From: Atherix ibis
Taxonomy: Eukaryota; Arthropoda; Insecta; Diptera; Athericidae
Reading direction: 5' to 3'
DNA: 64,000 nucleotides
Assembly (NCBI GenBank): GCA_958298945.1
Contig: OY282610.1
Span: 45,639,667 to 45,703,666 of the forward strand
A program made the translations under genes and the position numbers. Under the pieces are notes generated by a model. That model was not told the origin of the DNA. It saw nothing but the letters and a program-made list of their open reading frames with translations, and made no database searches. Shown in pieces: positions 34,735-45,278 of this stretch. The first letter of the stretch is position 1. Every line of letters starts with the position of its first letter.

Positions 34735-35178
34735 GACAAACAGAAAACTGACACCTTTGGAAAATGCTTAATAAATTTCTTTAAACTAAACAAAGTCATC
34801 CAAGATATTCAACATGACAAAAAGTTCATCAACTCAGTTGTCTATACACATAGATCCAGCTCCTAAGTTTTTCACTCCTTCCGAAGGTATATACAATACC
34901 TTTCCAATAAAAAAGCTCTAGGATATGACCGCATAACTTTGGAAATGCTGTAGCAAATATCCACAAAAAAAACCCTCTACCTAATAAGCTATAATTAAAT
35001 GATCTCAAAACTAAATAAACTTAAAAAACTTTCATAATTTCATACAGACCCATAATTCTCCTTTCTATTTTATTTAAAATTCTTAAAAAATTAATCCGAA
35101 AAAGTCTTTATCCTATTTCGAACTCAGCATTCCACGATCCTACAGTATCATCGTATAGTTGATTACATATTGTACAGC
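34735..35178 (+). pseudogene. Jockey-type LINE, RT N-terminal part (left of hAT insertion)
   Basis: Plus-strand pieces match a Jockey-clade reverse transcriptase: SNKKALGYDRITLEMLQQIS (finger region, usually NKKAPGYDLIT), then SYRPIILLSILFKILKKLIR and, in another frame, HRIVDYIL just before the break. These correspond in order to segments seen in the plus-strand copy at 57295-58030. The copy is interrupted at 35179 by a hAT element and continues at 37385. The endonuclease domain is not recognisable to the left, so the element is 5'-truncated or rearranged. Confidence 0.75.
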
Positions 35179-35780
35179 CAGGGCCCGATCTACGCAATAG
35201 GCGGAGTAGGCTGCAGCCTAAAGGCCTCCACCACAAGAGGGCCTCCACCACACCATGAAAATTAAAAAAAACAACAACTAATAAGTAAACTAACCCACCC
35301 AACCCTGGGGAATGCGAGTTAATTCGTTTAGTTTGTAATAAACAATGAAAATCCAAACTAGCAAGTGCCTGAACCCACACAACCCCGGGGAAAGCGAGAT
35401 TTTATAATGTCATGTCGTTGAACTAACCTCAAGCCTATTTATTTAGCATACGAATTTCGGTAGTGTTCATGTACGTTACTTAACCGACTCTAAATATCTT
35501 TTTTATCTATCTGAACCCAAAGGTGGGAAATAATAAGTTGTCTGAACTAACTGAAATTCTTCCGTCAAAGAAAATTGTATTACTGACTTTCAGAAAGTGT
35601 TGTTTTTATATGAATAAAAAGTATTGGCTTGCAATAAGTACGAATAAATATCTCGCCCTCTAATTCTAACCTCTCAAAGTAAGTATTAGTTTAAACATGG
35701 CATTGTTTTTTTTTTCTATCATAGTGTATTCAGGGATACTCATGTATTTATACCATTTAGATAAAAATTTGGTCAAGAAA

Positions 35781-36038
35781 ATGAGCAACAAAAATGATCG
35801 TCATAAGATTCCTGTTGATCGGCACAAAGGCCGAGTGCATCCTTCAGGATCGGAAAAACGTCGCAAAGCCAAAGAAAAAGAAAAAAAAATAGTGCAGTCG
35901 AAAATTCTTGCAAAAACGCCATGGCTGACTAACTACATTACGGTGGAAGCATCTAAAGCTGGGTCTTCTGATAGTGTAGAAACTGAAAAAGCAGTAACAG
36001 ATAATGTATATCTAGTAAAAATATTGTCGCTAATGTAA
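35781..36038 (+). CDS. hAT ORF, N-terminal part
   Basis: I take the Met at 35781 as the start because the wording MSNKNDRHKIPVDRHKGRVH PSGSEKRRKAKEKEKK begins there; the 28 codons upstream are hydrophobic and look like leader. 'PSGSEKRRKxKE' is common at the N-terminus of hAT proteins that precede a TTF-type zinc finger. The rest (SKAGSSDSVETEKAVTDN) is acidic/Ser-rich and ends at a stop soon after. A GTATAT donor after TDN (36007) could be joined to the acceptor at 36397, which would give one continuous product with the next frame; this is an inference. Confidence 0.55.
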   Translation: MSNKNDRHKIPVDRHKGRVHPSGSEKRRKAKEKEKKIVQSKILAKTPWLTNYITVEASKAGSSDSVETEKAVTDNVYLVKILSLM

Positions 36039-36397
36039 AAGTATTTTAAAAAATCGCTAATTGAATCAAAAAGTATTTATTTTTTGTTGCTAATTGAATC
36101 AAAATACTGAAGAAAAAAATGATGTAAGCAAAATTAAAATTTTTTGTTTTCTCTGACTTGCATGCTCTTATAGTGCAAAAGCAAAAATTATATAGATAAG
36201 AATTTTTAAAAATATTTATAAAAGCGAGTGAGCTGTGTATATAAGAAGAGCGTATCGCTTTAGTGCTCAGTGCTCGTCTGCCATACTAGCCAGACGGAGC
36301 ACGAAACGCGCTCCTCGATATCATAGATAAGATGTCACAATGATTTATCTTGAAGATTTTAGAAATTTGTAACATATGTTAACATATTTTTTTTAAG

Positions 36398-37186
36398 AAT
36401 GCTGAATTAGATGGTCAAGCTCTTGGTGAAGCTATTGATGCGACAACTGAAGAGGTCGAAAAAAACTTAGAAACTGGAAATGAAATTTTTACAAAATGCG
36501 ATATTGGTACTTGGCCAATAAATATAAGAGAGTTCAAAAACCATATTACTTACTGGGTGAAATCAGGGAGTAGTAAACTTCAAAATTCCGATAGTAAGCT
36601 TTTGAAAGAAAAGTCTTTTAAACAACAAGATTCTAATTTTTATCGAGTGCACAGTTTCCTTCCAGTTATTGACCAGTTTATTGCATCGCTATCTAAAAGA
36701 ATTTCTGCTTATTCGGAAATACATAATTTGTTTGGATTTCTGAGGGAATTGGGTGACATTAGCTCAGATGAAATAAAACAACGTGCTAAGGCATTATGTA
36801 GTGTATATAAAGATGATTTATATGAAAACCTTGGCGTTGAGCTACTGCACTACAAAGAATTTTGCAGTGAGTTTATTCATGAAAAAGAAGAAGAAATGAG
36901 CATCGAATTTTTCATGCATAAGCTACTTATTCAACAAAAAGTAAAAGCTAGTTTCCTAAATGTCGAAATTTTTTTTAGAATTTATTTTTGTATTATTACT
37001 ACAAACTGCAGCGGAGAACGTTCTTTCTCAAAAATGAAGCTCATAAAGGATAGACTAAGCTCATCAATGTCGGAAGAAAGTTTAATCGACCGTACAATTT
37101 TAAGTATGGAACACAATGTATTGAAAAATATAAATATATCAGACATAATTGACAAATTTGCTGATGAAAAATCTAGAAAAAAATAA
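36398..37186 (+). CDS. hAT transposase C-terminal part, catalytic core missing
   Basis: From a TTTTTTTTAAG acceptor-like site, a 262-codon frame runs to 37186. It starts NAELDGQALGEAIDATTEEV and soon has KCDIGTWPINIREFKNHITY, typical of the TTF zinc-finger region of hAT proteins (the D-x-x-x-W-P signature). It then passes through an uncharacterised helical part to the hAT dimerisation region TTNCSGERSFSKMKLIKDRL with MEHNVLKNINISDIIDKF near the end. The stretch between the zinc-finger region and this domain is far too short to contain the RNase-H-like D, D and E segments, so the protein could not catalyse transposition; it might still bind DNA or dimerise. It stays open, which is unusual among the elements here. 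Confidence 0.7.
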   Translation, partial: NAELDGQALGEAIDATTEEVEKNLETGNEIFTKCDIGTWPINIREFKNHITYWVKSGSSKLQNSDSKLLKEKSFKQQDSNFYRVHSFLPVIDQFIASLSKRISAYSEIHNLFGFLRELGDISSDEIKQRAKALCSVYKDDLYENLGVELLHYKEFCSEFIHEKEEEMSIEFFMHKLLIQQKVKASFLNVEIFFRIYFCIITTNCSGERSFSKMKLIKDRLSSSMSEESLIDRTILSMEHNVLKNINISDIIDKFADEKSRKK

Positions 37187-37384
37187 TTTTTAATCTATTT
37201 ATTAATGTTTAACTAAATGTAAGCAAATAAAAATGTGTATTATTTTAATATTTTTTATAATCAAACGTTTTGTTTATTGGGTTATTTTTAGTTTATTCTT
37301 CAGAGTTTTAACATTTCGCTCCCCTTAACGAGGGCCTCCACCACATTTCAGCCTACAGGCCCCACACGCCTTAATCGGGCCCTG

Positions 37385-38360
37385 CGTACAGGCGTATTTC
37401 TTAACATTTGGCAAGCTTTCAACCGTATATGGCATAGTGGATTGTTTTGGAAGTTGCAGCAAGTCGTACCCTCTGTTTATTTCTACATCCTAAAATCTTA
37501 TTTATCAGACCGATATTTTTACGTAGCTGAAAATATTGAGTGTTCTGACATTTATCGTGTCTTCACCGGTGTCCCTCAGGGTAGCATCTTATTTCCAATC
37601 CTATACAATATTTATACCCATGATATTCCTTGTCATACTAATATCCTTACCGCAACATATGCTGATGGTCCAGCTATTCTAAAACATCACAAAGATCCTT
37701 CCGCAGCCATCAATATCCTGCAAAACCACATCCAGTCCTTAGAAACTTGGTTCAAAAGATGGAGAGTATGGGTAAATGAGCAGAAATCTGCTCATGTAAT
37801 TTTCACACTCTGCCAAGAACAGATCCCTGAATATAACCCTAAACGGTAGTATTATTCCACTAAAAACGAGCGTGCGTTACCTTGGACTTATATTCAACAA
37901 ACGGTTAACTTGAAACCCTCACACGATAACCAAAAGAAGTGAACTTTTTGGACAATACAAGGTCAAAACTGACAATGAAAAGCAAACTATTACTATACAA
38001 TACGATACTGAAACTGATCTGGACACACGGTCTCAAACTTTCGGGGTCGACCAATCATTCCAATTCCCATCGAACAATACTCTCTTTTGTGTACGAAACA
38101 CTGTTATCCACTGTAATCTAAATGTCCCATTTTTTCATGAACTATGTATAATCCCGTTATAAGAAGTTCTATTCGTGTTTATTATACCATCTTAATTTTT
38201 TATCAAGAATAATTATACACCCACAGACGCTGCAAATGGCAAAGGTCCCTGTTCTTAGGCAGATATCGACGGGTGTTTAACCCTACATGTCTACATGTCT
38301 CTATATCTAACCTTAAAGTAGATACTTGTTATAAATTGTATGTAGTTATTATTAAATAAG
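37385..38360 (+). pseudogene. Jockey-type LINE, RT palm to 3' end (right of hAT insertion)
   Basis: It resumes in frame GVFLNIWQAFNRIWHSGLFW (usually GVFLDISQAFDRVWHPGLLW) and continues SDRYFYVAENIECSDIYRV, TGVPQGSILFPILYNIYTHD and ATYADGPAILKHHKDPSA. The catalytic box reads YADG instead of YADD, and QAFDRVW reads QAFNRIW, so two metal-binding Asp are lost. LETWFKRWRVWVNEQKS is conserved. Later fragments (LWTHG-like and SKLLLYNTILKLIWTHGLKL) and a short 3' untranslated region follow. Dead copy in the receptor intron. Confidence 0.82.
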
Positions 38361-38816
38361 TTTTCATTTTTGAAGAAAATTTTAAGGATTTAAAGAAATT
38401 AAAAGAAATTGTTTTCATTTTTGAAGAAAATTTGAAGGATTTTCAAATCTATTATGTAACTTGGTAGTATAGGCCTGTTATTTGACAGCTGTCAAACTAT
38501 TGTATATATAGATACCAATAAGGTAGCATTTATTTAGTTCAAAGTTTGTTATTTTATATTATGGACCTTTTATTTATTGGACAATAATTGAGTGCTGGTA
38601 CCACAGGCTTGGGAAAATGAGGCTCATTTTTCTTATGATGGGTGTGTCAATAAGCAAACCATATGATTTGCGGTATTTTTTTGGAAAACAATCCAGTCCT
38701 GTAATAAGTCTCTTGGCGTCCAATTGAATAAGTCAAGATTCAAACAATATAAAGAAAATAAAATCTTATCAAAATTGGAAAACGTTTTGTTAAACCATAG
38801 TCATTTTTTTGCAATA
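38361..38816. other. Intronic spacer with a short direct repeat
   Basis: TTTTCATTTTTGAAGAAAATTT occurs twice at about 38362 and 38413. No gene. Confidence 0.5.
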
Positions 38817-40032
38817 TACGAGCGTCGTTCAATAAGTCCTTAGAAAAAGATGGAAAAAAACTGTTTTTTAATCTCCTTTTAGCTCTATACACTTTTCCAA
38901 TCGTTTTTCCAAAATTTTTATCCCGTCCAAAAAATAGGATTCCGGAAGTTCTGCAAAATACTCATCCGTTTCAGCAATGACGTCCTCGTTAGAAGTGAAC
39001 CGTCGTCCGCCAAGCCATTTCTTCAGATTGGGGAAAAGAAAATAGTCACTCGGGGCCAAATCTGGTGAATAAGCGGGATGACGCAACAATTCCATTCTCA
39101 ATTCCACAATTTTGGCCATGGAATCAGCGCAGGTGTGCACACGCGCATTGTCCTGATGCAAGAGGATTTTTTCTTCTTCAGATGGGGGCGTTTCTCTTTG
39201 ATTTCCTCGCTTAACCGTTGCAATAACGACGCGTAATACGCTCCTGTTATTGTTTTTCCTTTTTCCAAGTAATCGATAAAAATGATGCCCTTCGAATCCC
39301 AAAAGACCGTGGCCATCACCTTGCCGGCCAATGGCACAGTTTTTGCCTTCTTCGGGGCCCGTTCACCCTTGAAAATCCAGTGGGATGACTGTCTCTTCAT
39401 TTCTGGAGTGTAGTAGTGTATCCAGGTTTCGTCCACAGTGACATATCGACGAAGGAATTCGGCAGGATTGCGATGAAAGAGTGCCAACATAGCCTCAGAG
39501 TCAACTACACGATTGCGCTTATTCTCCTCTGAGAGCAAACGCGGCACCCATCTTGCCGAAATTTTTTCCACAGACAATTTTTCATGCAAAATTGAAGCGA
39601 CTGTACCTTGTGATATGCCCGTGGCCTCAACTAATTCGCCGATCGTTCAAAATCAGATCGTGGATTTTGTCGATGACTTCAGGAGTAGACACCTCAACTG
39701 GGCGTCCTGAACGATGTTCATCTTTTGTGGATGAACGGCCACGTTTAAATTCATTCACCCAATTGTAAACCATCGCAAACACAGGTGCAGAGATGCCATG
39801 AACTGCATCAAAGTCGGCTTTGATTTCTTTCGGGCTTAAGCCTTTCAAATGGAGATGTTTGATGACAGCCCTAAACTCGCTTTTTTCCATTGTAGCAATT
39901 GACCTACGCTATGGATCGAGCTGAAATTTTGACAGCTTTTCTTTCGATAATATTACTTACAAAAAAAATCTTTACTGACACTACAATCGCAATTTCTTGA
40001 ATTTTCTAAGGACTTATTGAACGACCCTCGTA
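38817..40032 (-). mobile_element. mariner copy B in the receptor intron
   Basis: 1216 bp, bounded by TACGAGCGTCGTTCAATAAG and the inverse of TACGAGGGTCGTTCAATAAG, with TA on both sides. It has the same terminal repeats as copies A and C and one transposase on the minus strand. Confidence 0.9.
38868..39890 (-). pseudogene. mariner transposase, copy B, two frame breaks
   Basis: The start at 39890 is the family start (MEKSEFRAVIKHLHLKGLSP). The HTH regions KEIKADFDAVHGISAPVFAM and GRPVEVSTPEVIDKIHDLIL are present. A 14-base deletion between two GAATTA repeats (near 39640) removes part of KVRELVEATGIS and shifts the frame. The next frame (from 39589) carries WVPRLLSEENKRNRVVDSEA, the first Asp in VTVDETWIHYY and DYLEKGKTITGAYYASLLQR, then shifts again in an A-run after HLKKKK. 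The third frame has HQDNARVHTCADSMAKIVEL and HPAYSPDLAPSDYFLFPNLK, both remaining Asp of the D,D34D triad, and ends EKRLEKCIELKGD. All three catalytic residues are preserved; only indels disable it. Confidence 0.92.
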
Positions 40033-41870
40033 TATAATAATTAACGTAGGGAGACGAATTTACTTTTTAAGCTTATTTAAATGTTCTTGTTTTTTGTCAA
40101 GCAGACATTTAAAATGAGTATCTACACGTATTTTGATATTTGCAATTAAAATTCGAATTTGTTAATTTTGATTTAAAAATGAAATGTCGTTTGATATTTG
40201 CACTTATTTATTATTACTATTAAATTGGATTTAACAAAATCAAAGTAAGGCTATTTGTAAAATTAATAAGAAAAATTAAATTTAGTCCCACTTGCTATTG
40301 AATTTCTAAAATCTCCTATTAGTATACATATTAACTCAGTGAGTTCATTTCATTTATATATCTCTGAATTATTCACTTTAACTTTAATTATGAATATTGC
40401 TCATAGACAAATATGTAGCTTACTACACAATACTTGTTAGTACTTAAGGAAAAATATTAAAATACTCAAAATAAATAAGTAATCAAATCTTGTTAAACAA
40501 TGATTACTGTTGAATGAATAATTTCAAAATTCAAATAGGATCAATTATTCACACCATTAGAAGTTAATTTATTTAATGTAAATTTATTCCGATCTATGAA
40601 ATTCAACGATGGAAATAAGTTAAATAATTTGGTTATTAGTAAAAGTTCATTCTTACGAATATATATTATTTTCTCATTTAAAATTAATCTTCTGCCTATT
40701 TTTTAATGTTGGTACAATATATTTTCATGCTCATTTTAATTTATGCTTCTTTTATTAAAATAAAATCATAATGAAAAATTTTCTAATCAAAAATGAATGT
40801 TTCTTAGTATCAAAAATTAAATTGTTTGTAAGCAAACTGATTTGCTCATAAATGGAGAATCGCTTTCAAAGATCTTTTGTAAGAAAGTTCTAACTTTCTT
40901 TGATAAAATAATTTTTTTCTAATTGATATACAATAACATTAAAAATCTCGAAAAAATTTGTCATTGAACAAAGTTAGAAGTTTTTTTTCTTCAAAAAATA
41001 TTATAAAATAAACTGCTGACTACTATAGAATATGCTTAAAGCTATATTTTATTTTTTAATAATGAAAAGAATGTCAGATAATATTGTCTGCTATTAGAGT
41101 CTATAAATAATAAGTTTACAGATAATATGGTTTCTTTCAAATTGGAGATTCTTTTGTGAGTTTTAAAATTTCTGTTCAAAAGCCATAAATTTTCTTACAT
41201 AAAATTTTCGTTAAAAATTTATATTTCCTATCAAAATACAATTATCTAAGGCATTTTTTGAATAACTGCTTAAAAATACAGCCATTTTTTTTTATTATAC
41301 AATTATCTAAAGAAAAAATTAGTATGCAGTCATTTTCAGTATTTGTAGCTATTTTATTTTAGCAGTCATTTTTTTTCTTCTCAATTTAGCTTCGTTATAT
41401 TCTCTCAGGATAATTTACAAAAAAGTATATTTATTTACGTACTCAAATAATATAAATGAAAAGTTTCTTTCAAAGATCCTTTGTAAAAAAGTTCTAACCA
41501 TATTTTTTAACATTTATTTCTTTAATAAAATATTTTAATTTTCTGATTTATATAACATCGAAAATCTCGAAAAAATCAAATTTCTTCGAACATTTGTATT
41601 TCTTATCAAAATAAAATTATTTGAGGCATTTTTGAATAACTGATTAAAAATACAGCCATTTTCATGTTCCAATAATTACCAAAAAAATGTTTCATCTTCC
41701 AATAATTACCAAGTTTTATTTAATCAATTTAGTTAAAATTAACTAAATTTAAAAAAAAAAAACAGTACAAATTATAATAATATGCATCAAGATTTGGAAA
41801 TCTTAAATGATTTTAATTCTAAAGTTATTTAATAGTGGATATTTGAAAATGAAAACTTCATAAAACTTAC
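40033..41870. other. Intronic DNA with a diverged internal duplication
   Basis: The phrase CTTTCAAAGATC(T/C)TTTGTAA with AGTTCTAAC occurs at about 40863 and 41469. Later blocks (AAAATCTCGAAAAAAT; TTAAAAATACAGCCATTTT) recur in the same order but with different spacing, so this is an old duplication with a deletion. Confidence 0.6.
41384..41465. repeat. Intronic repeat pair, copy 2
   Basis: Same blocks as 34166-34250 (TTTAGCTTCGTTA, TATTCTCTCAGGATAATTTA, CAAAAAA), lying just inside the diverged duplication described here. Confidence 0.75.
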
Positions 41871-42021
41871 CTGAAATCCGACCAAACTCCAGATTCCCAA
41901 TTCTTTTAAGAAAATACACGCAGTATAATTATGACCGCGATAAGGATAACTACGAACACCGTGCGATAATGCAACTGGTATGGCTGTTGTCACAATAAGA
42001 ACCCAAGCCAACATTATGGCT
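41871..42021 (-). CDS. AstAR: AstA receptor exon 3 (TM4 and ECL2)
   Basis: Acceptor ATTCTAG, donor CAG/GTAAGTT. It encodes AIMLAWVLIVTTAIPVALSH (TM4 with the conserved Trp and Pro), then GVRSYPYRGHNYTACIFLKE, where Cys in ACIFL should form the disulphide with the TM3 cysteine and NYT is a possible N-glycosylation site, and then LGIWSLVGFQ at the start of TM5. It joins exon 2 by splitting a Leu codon (TT/A). Confidence 0.93.
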
Positions 42022-42101
42022 CTAGAATATTTAAAGAAAGAACCAAAAAAAGAATTTTTCTAAGTTAATATAAAAATCTTGCAGTCATTTGATATCCTTA
42101 C
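42022..42101 (-). other. Intron of AstA receptor, 80 bp
   Basis: GTAAGGATATC...ATTCTAG. It is the shortest intron of the gene, with canonical signals. Confidence 0.9.
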
Positions 42102-42387
42102 AACATTGCATTGCGTTCTGTCCTCAATGACATACTAGTTACTGGATGAACAACAGCCAGAAACCTATCGAACGACATCAGCACCAACGTGTAGACACTA
42201 CAATGGCAGGTGACGACTATCATGTACTGTACAAATTTACACCATAGATCTCCAAATGGCCATGCTGGCAGCACATAATCGGTTGCCGTAAATGGTACAC
42301 AAAATATAACAAAAAGGATATCGGAAACGGCCAAATTAATTATTAATAAATTCGTCGTTGATCGCATTTGTTGATTGGCTACCACAA
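42102..42387 (-). CDS. AstAR: AstA receptor exon 2 (TM2, TM3, ICL2)
   Basis: Acceptor ATTTCAG, donor ATGTT/GTAAGG. It encodes VVVANQQMRSTTNLLIINLA then VSDILFVIFCVPFTATDYVL (TM2, with the sodium-site Asp in LAVSD), PAWPFGDLWCKFVQYMIVVT with the disulphide Cys at the top of TM3, and LVLMSFDRFLAVVHPVTSMS. The TM3 end is DRF instead of DRY, an ordinary but noteworthy substitution. ICL2 ends SLRTERNAM. This exon gives the strongest family match: the WPFGDLWCK and TATDYVLP segments are characteristic of allatostatin-A receptors. Confidence 0.95.
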
Positions 42388-42789
42388 CTGAAATAGAAAG
42401 ATTTATGATCGAGATCGGTTATTTATACAATTTCAAATAAAAAAAAAAAACACTCAAAAATTAATGTGATTGAATTACATAAATAATTATCTTTACTTTA
42501 CGAGTATACATAGTCTGCCAAATGATTCTTTATCTACTAAAATTTTTTTGAAGAAACTGTCAAAGACGAAAATATATTATTTTACAGGATCTTATTCGTG
42601 CATATAAAGTTTCTAAAGATTCTTGATTGAAGTCAGAACAAAATTATCTAAAAATGCTTTTATCATGAACAGATATACATTTTTGATATATACGTTTTTC
42701 TACTATGCCCCGTAATAAAAACAAAAAATATTATCTCCTCTTTTGCTAGTTTACTTAGTCAATTTTCCTAGTTTTGATTTCAACAAGAG

Positions 42790-42962
42790 CACCTTCATTA
42801 ATGTCAGGTAAAAACAGACAACGTTTAAAAAAATACGTGGCAGTAGAGCGGAAAAAATTTTTAATGAAATTTTTGGTATGCAGAAATGTATGCATAATGT
42901 TATGCCTTTCAAAATAGTCCTTTTGGGCAGCTATACATTCACGGAGCTATTGGTAAAAATGA
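42790..42962 (-). pseudogene. Possible transposase C-terminus
   Basis: The minus-strand frame at about 42902-42960 reads LRECIAAQKDYFERHNIM, like the C-terminal CI-A-G-YFEGD of mariner transposases. Nothing else of the protein is recognisable in the adjoining DNA. Confidence 0.4.
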
Positions 42963-43069
42963 CCGTGTGACGGGAGGCCTGTAATATTCGATCTAATGCG
43001 TAGAACCTTTCAAAGACTTTATTTTATCACAATAGGATCTTTTTATAAAGAAATTATTAAAGGTTAGAC

Positions 43070-43375
43070 ATTTTTATCAGTTGTCTATGTTGGAGGTCTC
43101 CTTGACCAAGATTCGTCTTCTATTGCTTCTCGGTACTCCGAACATTTTTTTTGGTACAGAAACACTTGTGCTCTTCATGAGGAATGTGCCTCATAGTTTA
43201 TGGAGATTCCCGTATGACGGAGGGGAGTATCCAACTGTCTATAAAGAAGTCCCATATTTTCATCAGTTGATCGATGTTATAGGCCTCAGCGAAGTTTCTC
43301 TTCTACTGCTTCTGGGCCCTCTAACAATTCTTTACGCCACCTCTAGACTTCTGGAGACTTTTTGCTAGTACAAAA
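43070..43375 (+). repeat. Imperfect tandem repeat with an open frame
   Basis: Two diverged units about 180 bases apart: TTTTATCAGTTGTCTATGTT with following text at 43071 and TTTTCATCAGTTGATCGATG at 43257. A 95-codon plus-strand frame spans both (43081-43368), giving paired peptides LEVSLTKIRLLLLLGTPNIF and LSEVSLLLLLGPLTILYA. I recognise no family. It lies in the first receptor intron on the opposite strand. It could be an old transposon fragment whose true reading frame is elsewhere. Confidence 0.5.
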
Positions 43376-45278
43376 TCGCATAGTTTAACACAAAATTTCT
43401 CTCAAAATAAGCTGTTCCATTTTCGGTAACGTTTTACAAAAATACAGCTTCACTTATTACGCTTTGAACGCTTAGGAGGGACTAACGTACAAGTTCAATG
43501 CTCCTGTGATAAGGCCATCTCCATTAACAAAAATTTGTTTCGAATTGTCAACACACCACCTCCCCACCCCTCTCCTACCCTACTCTTTAACCATGATATT
43601 TTTAATTTTTACTTCAAACATTTCTAAACAGTCTTAATAATCAAAAAAAAAATTTGTAATTTTTATGTAATTATTGGAAAGTGCTTCCTACTATATTAAA
43701 AAGAAAAACAATTTAATTAACATTAATAAAAAACCAATTGATTTACCATATTTCTGTCTATTTATATCAGAATATTTCTTAAAAATGTAGAAGATACTTA
43801 AAGGGTCATTTTGGAATGAAAAGGAATATTTACTCTATTATCGGAGTTTGGTATGATTGATACTATTTGATATTTCTATAGGAGCTGATTAGGCTTAAAA
43901 ATGGTTAATCTAAAAAAAAATTTAACTATATAATATCTATTGGAAAATGCTCATAAGACTTTTTGGAAAAATAAATGGAAGAGAACATTTCCAAAACTAC
44001 CGGATAAAAGTGCCGGTTAGATAATAATATTAGCCAATTTGAAAATAGACATAGATTCAACAATATAATTGGAAGGGATGATAGTCAGGATAAGGCAAAC
44101 AATGGCGTCATTCAATGTAAATTGTCAACAATAGACTATGTACGACTATGACTCTGGCAGCGACTCTATTTTACATAAATCCATCCATCTATCCTGGAAG
44201 ATATCATACCGCTTTTGTTAGGATATTCATATTATTCAAAGCTTCAATCATATTTGAATATTTTAAAGCGTACATACGATAATTTGCAACGGTTTTTTTG
44301 TTTGATTCGATGCTCACACATAAATCTTATATGCACTTCCTACAAACGAATCCATCCACAGGTGCATTCGAATAATTCACTTGCTTTCATTTGTATTTTG
44401 CTGCATGTGCATCCCGTTAGCGTGGGACATTTTTTTCTTCTATACATGCTCTCCGGAAATTGATGTTTGTACAAGGAAGTATCTGATGGATTTTGTCGAG
44501 TAAGTATTGTACCTAGTACAGGAGCCAAGAGCAATGTTAACTGAGCACGTAATGCCACCAACTACAATAGTCTCGACGAGAAGTGATTTTGAAAAATTGT
44601 TTATTTTCTGGTCACCTTTATAACTTGATTAAATGCATAAGAATAGGTCATTGTATATGAGAATATCCTATGCACTTGCACGGAATGCATACCAACTCGA
44701 TGGTTGTACGTGAGAAATATCCGCATTTTTTCATGTACGCAATCACGATCCAGTCTCAAAAGTTTAGCACCGGATTTTCCTATGATAAGCTCACTCAATA
44801 CACGCAACATATATCAATTCTACCATTATTGGTTTTTCATAATAAATTTCATGGTAGTAGACATAACAAACAAACGTCACATTTAATATTCCCAGTTTTT
44901 TTATTATTTTTAAAAGAGAATCCAACAAAAAAAAAATAATAGAAATTATTCAAAAATAAAACTTGCCTTTTACGAATCGACCTGTAAAATATAAGATTGT
45001 GAAAATGAAGTTTTTTTTTTTTAATTCAAAAATTGATTGTGCACAAATATATTTTCTTTTTGGCAATAAAAAAAAAAAAAATCCAATTTGATCTTTCCGC
45101 TGAAAAGAATCTTTTCGAGCAGATAATAAATTTAGTTGAGATTAATTTGCAAAAAAAATTACTATTCAAATTTTCTTCTATCATTTCATATTCTCAAATT
45201 CGTTTATGTTTTGTGTTCTAATTTTGGATATTATTAGTTTTAGTAGAAAATAACATACTTTTGAAAAATATTTCTTAC
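43376..45278. other. Intronic DNA (first receptor intron)
   Basis: No gene was recognised. 44100-44580 is less AT-rich and appears unique within the window; no domain could be read on either strand. Confidence 0.45.

Larger units (their letters stand above)
35179..37384 (+). mobile_element. hAT transposon inserted in a Jockey LINE
   Basis: The ends are CAGGGCCCGAT and its inverse ATCGGGCCCTG, 2206 bp apart. The flanking 8-mers TGTACAGC and CGTACAGG match at six of eight positions, consistent with the 8-bp target duplications of hAT after some mutation. GGGCCTCCACCACA-type subterminal repeats occur two or three times near the ends. Two plus-strand reading frames lie inside. The same strand carries the interrupted LINE. 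Confidence 0.88.

Noticed and set aside
44100..44810. Additional receptor exon or nested gene in the first intron
   Set aside because: Frames on both strands lack GPCR or other motifs, and exons 1 and 2 already join in phase.
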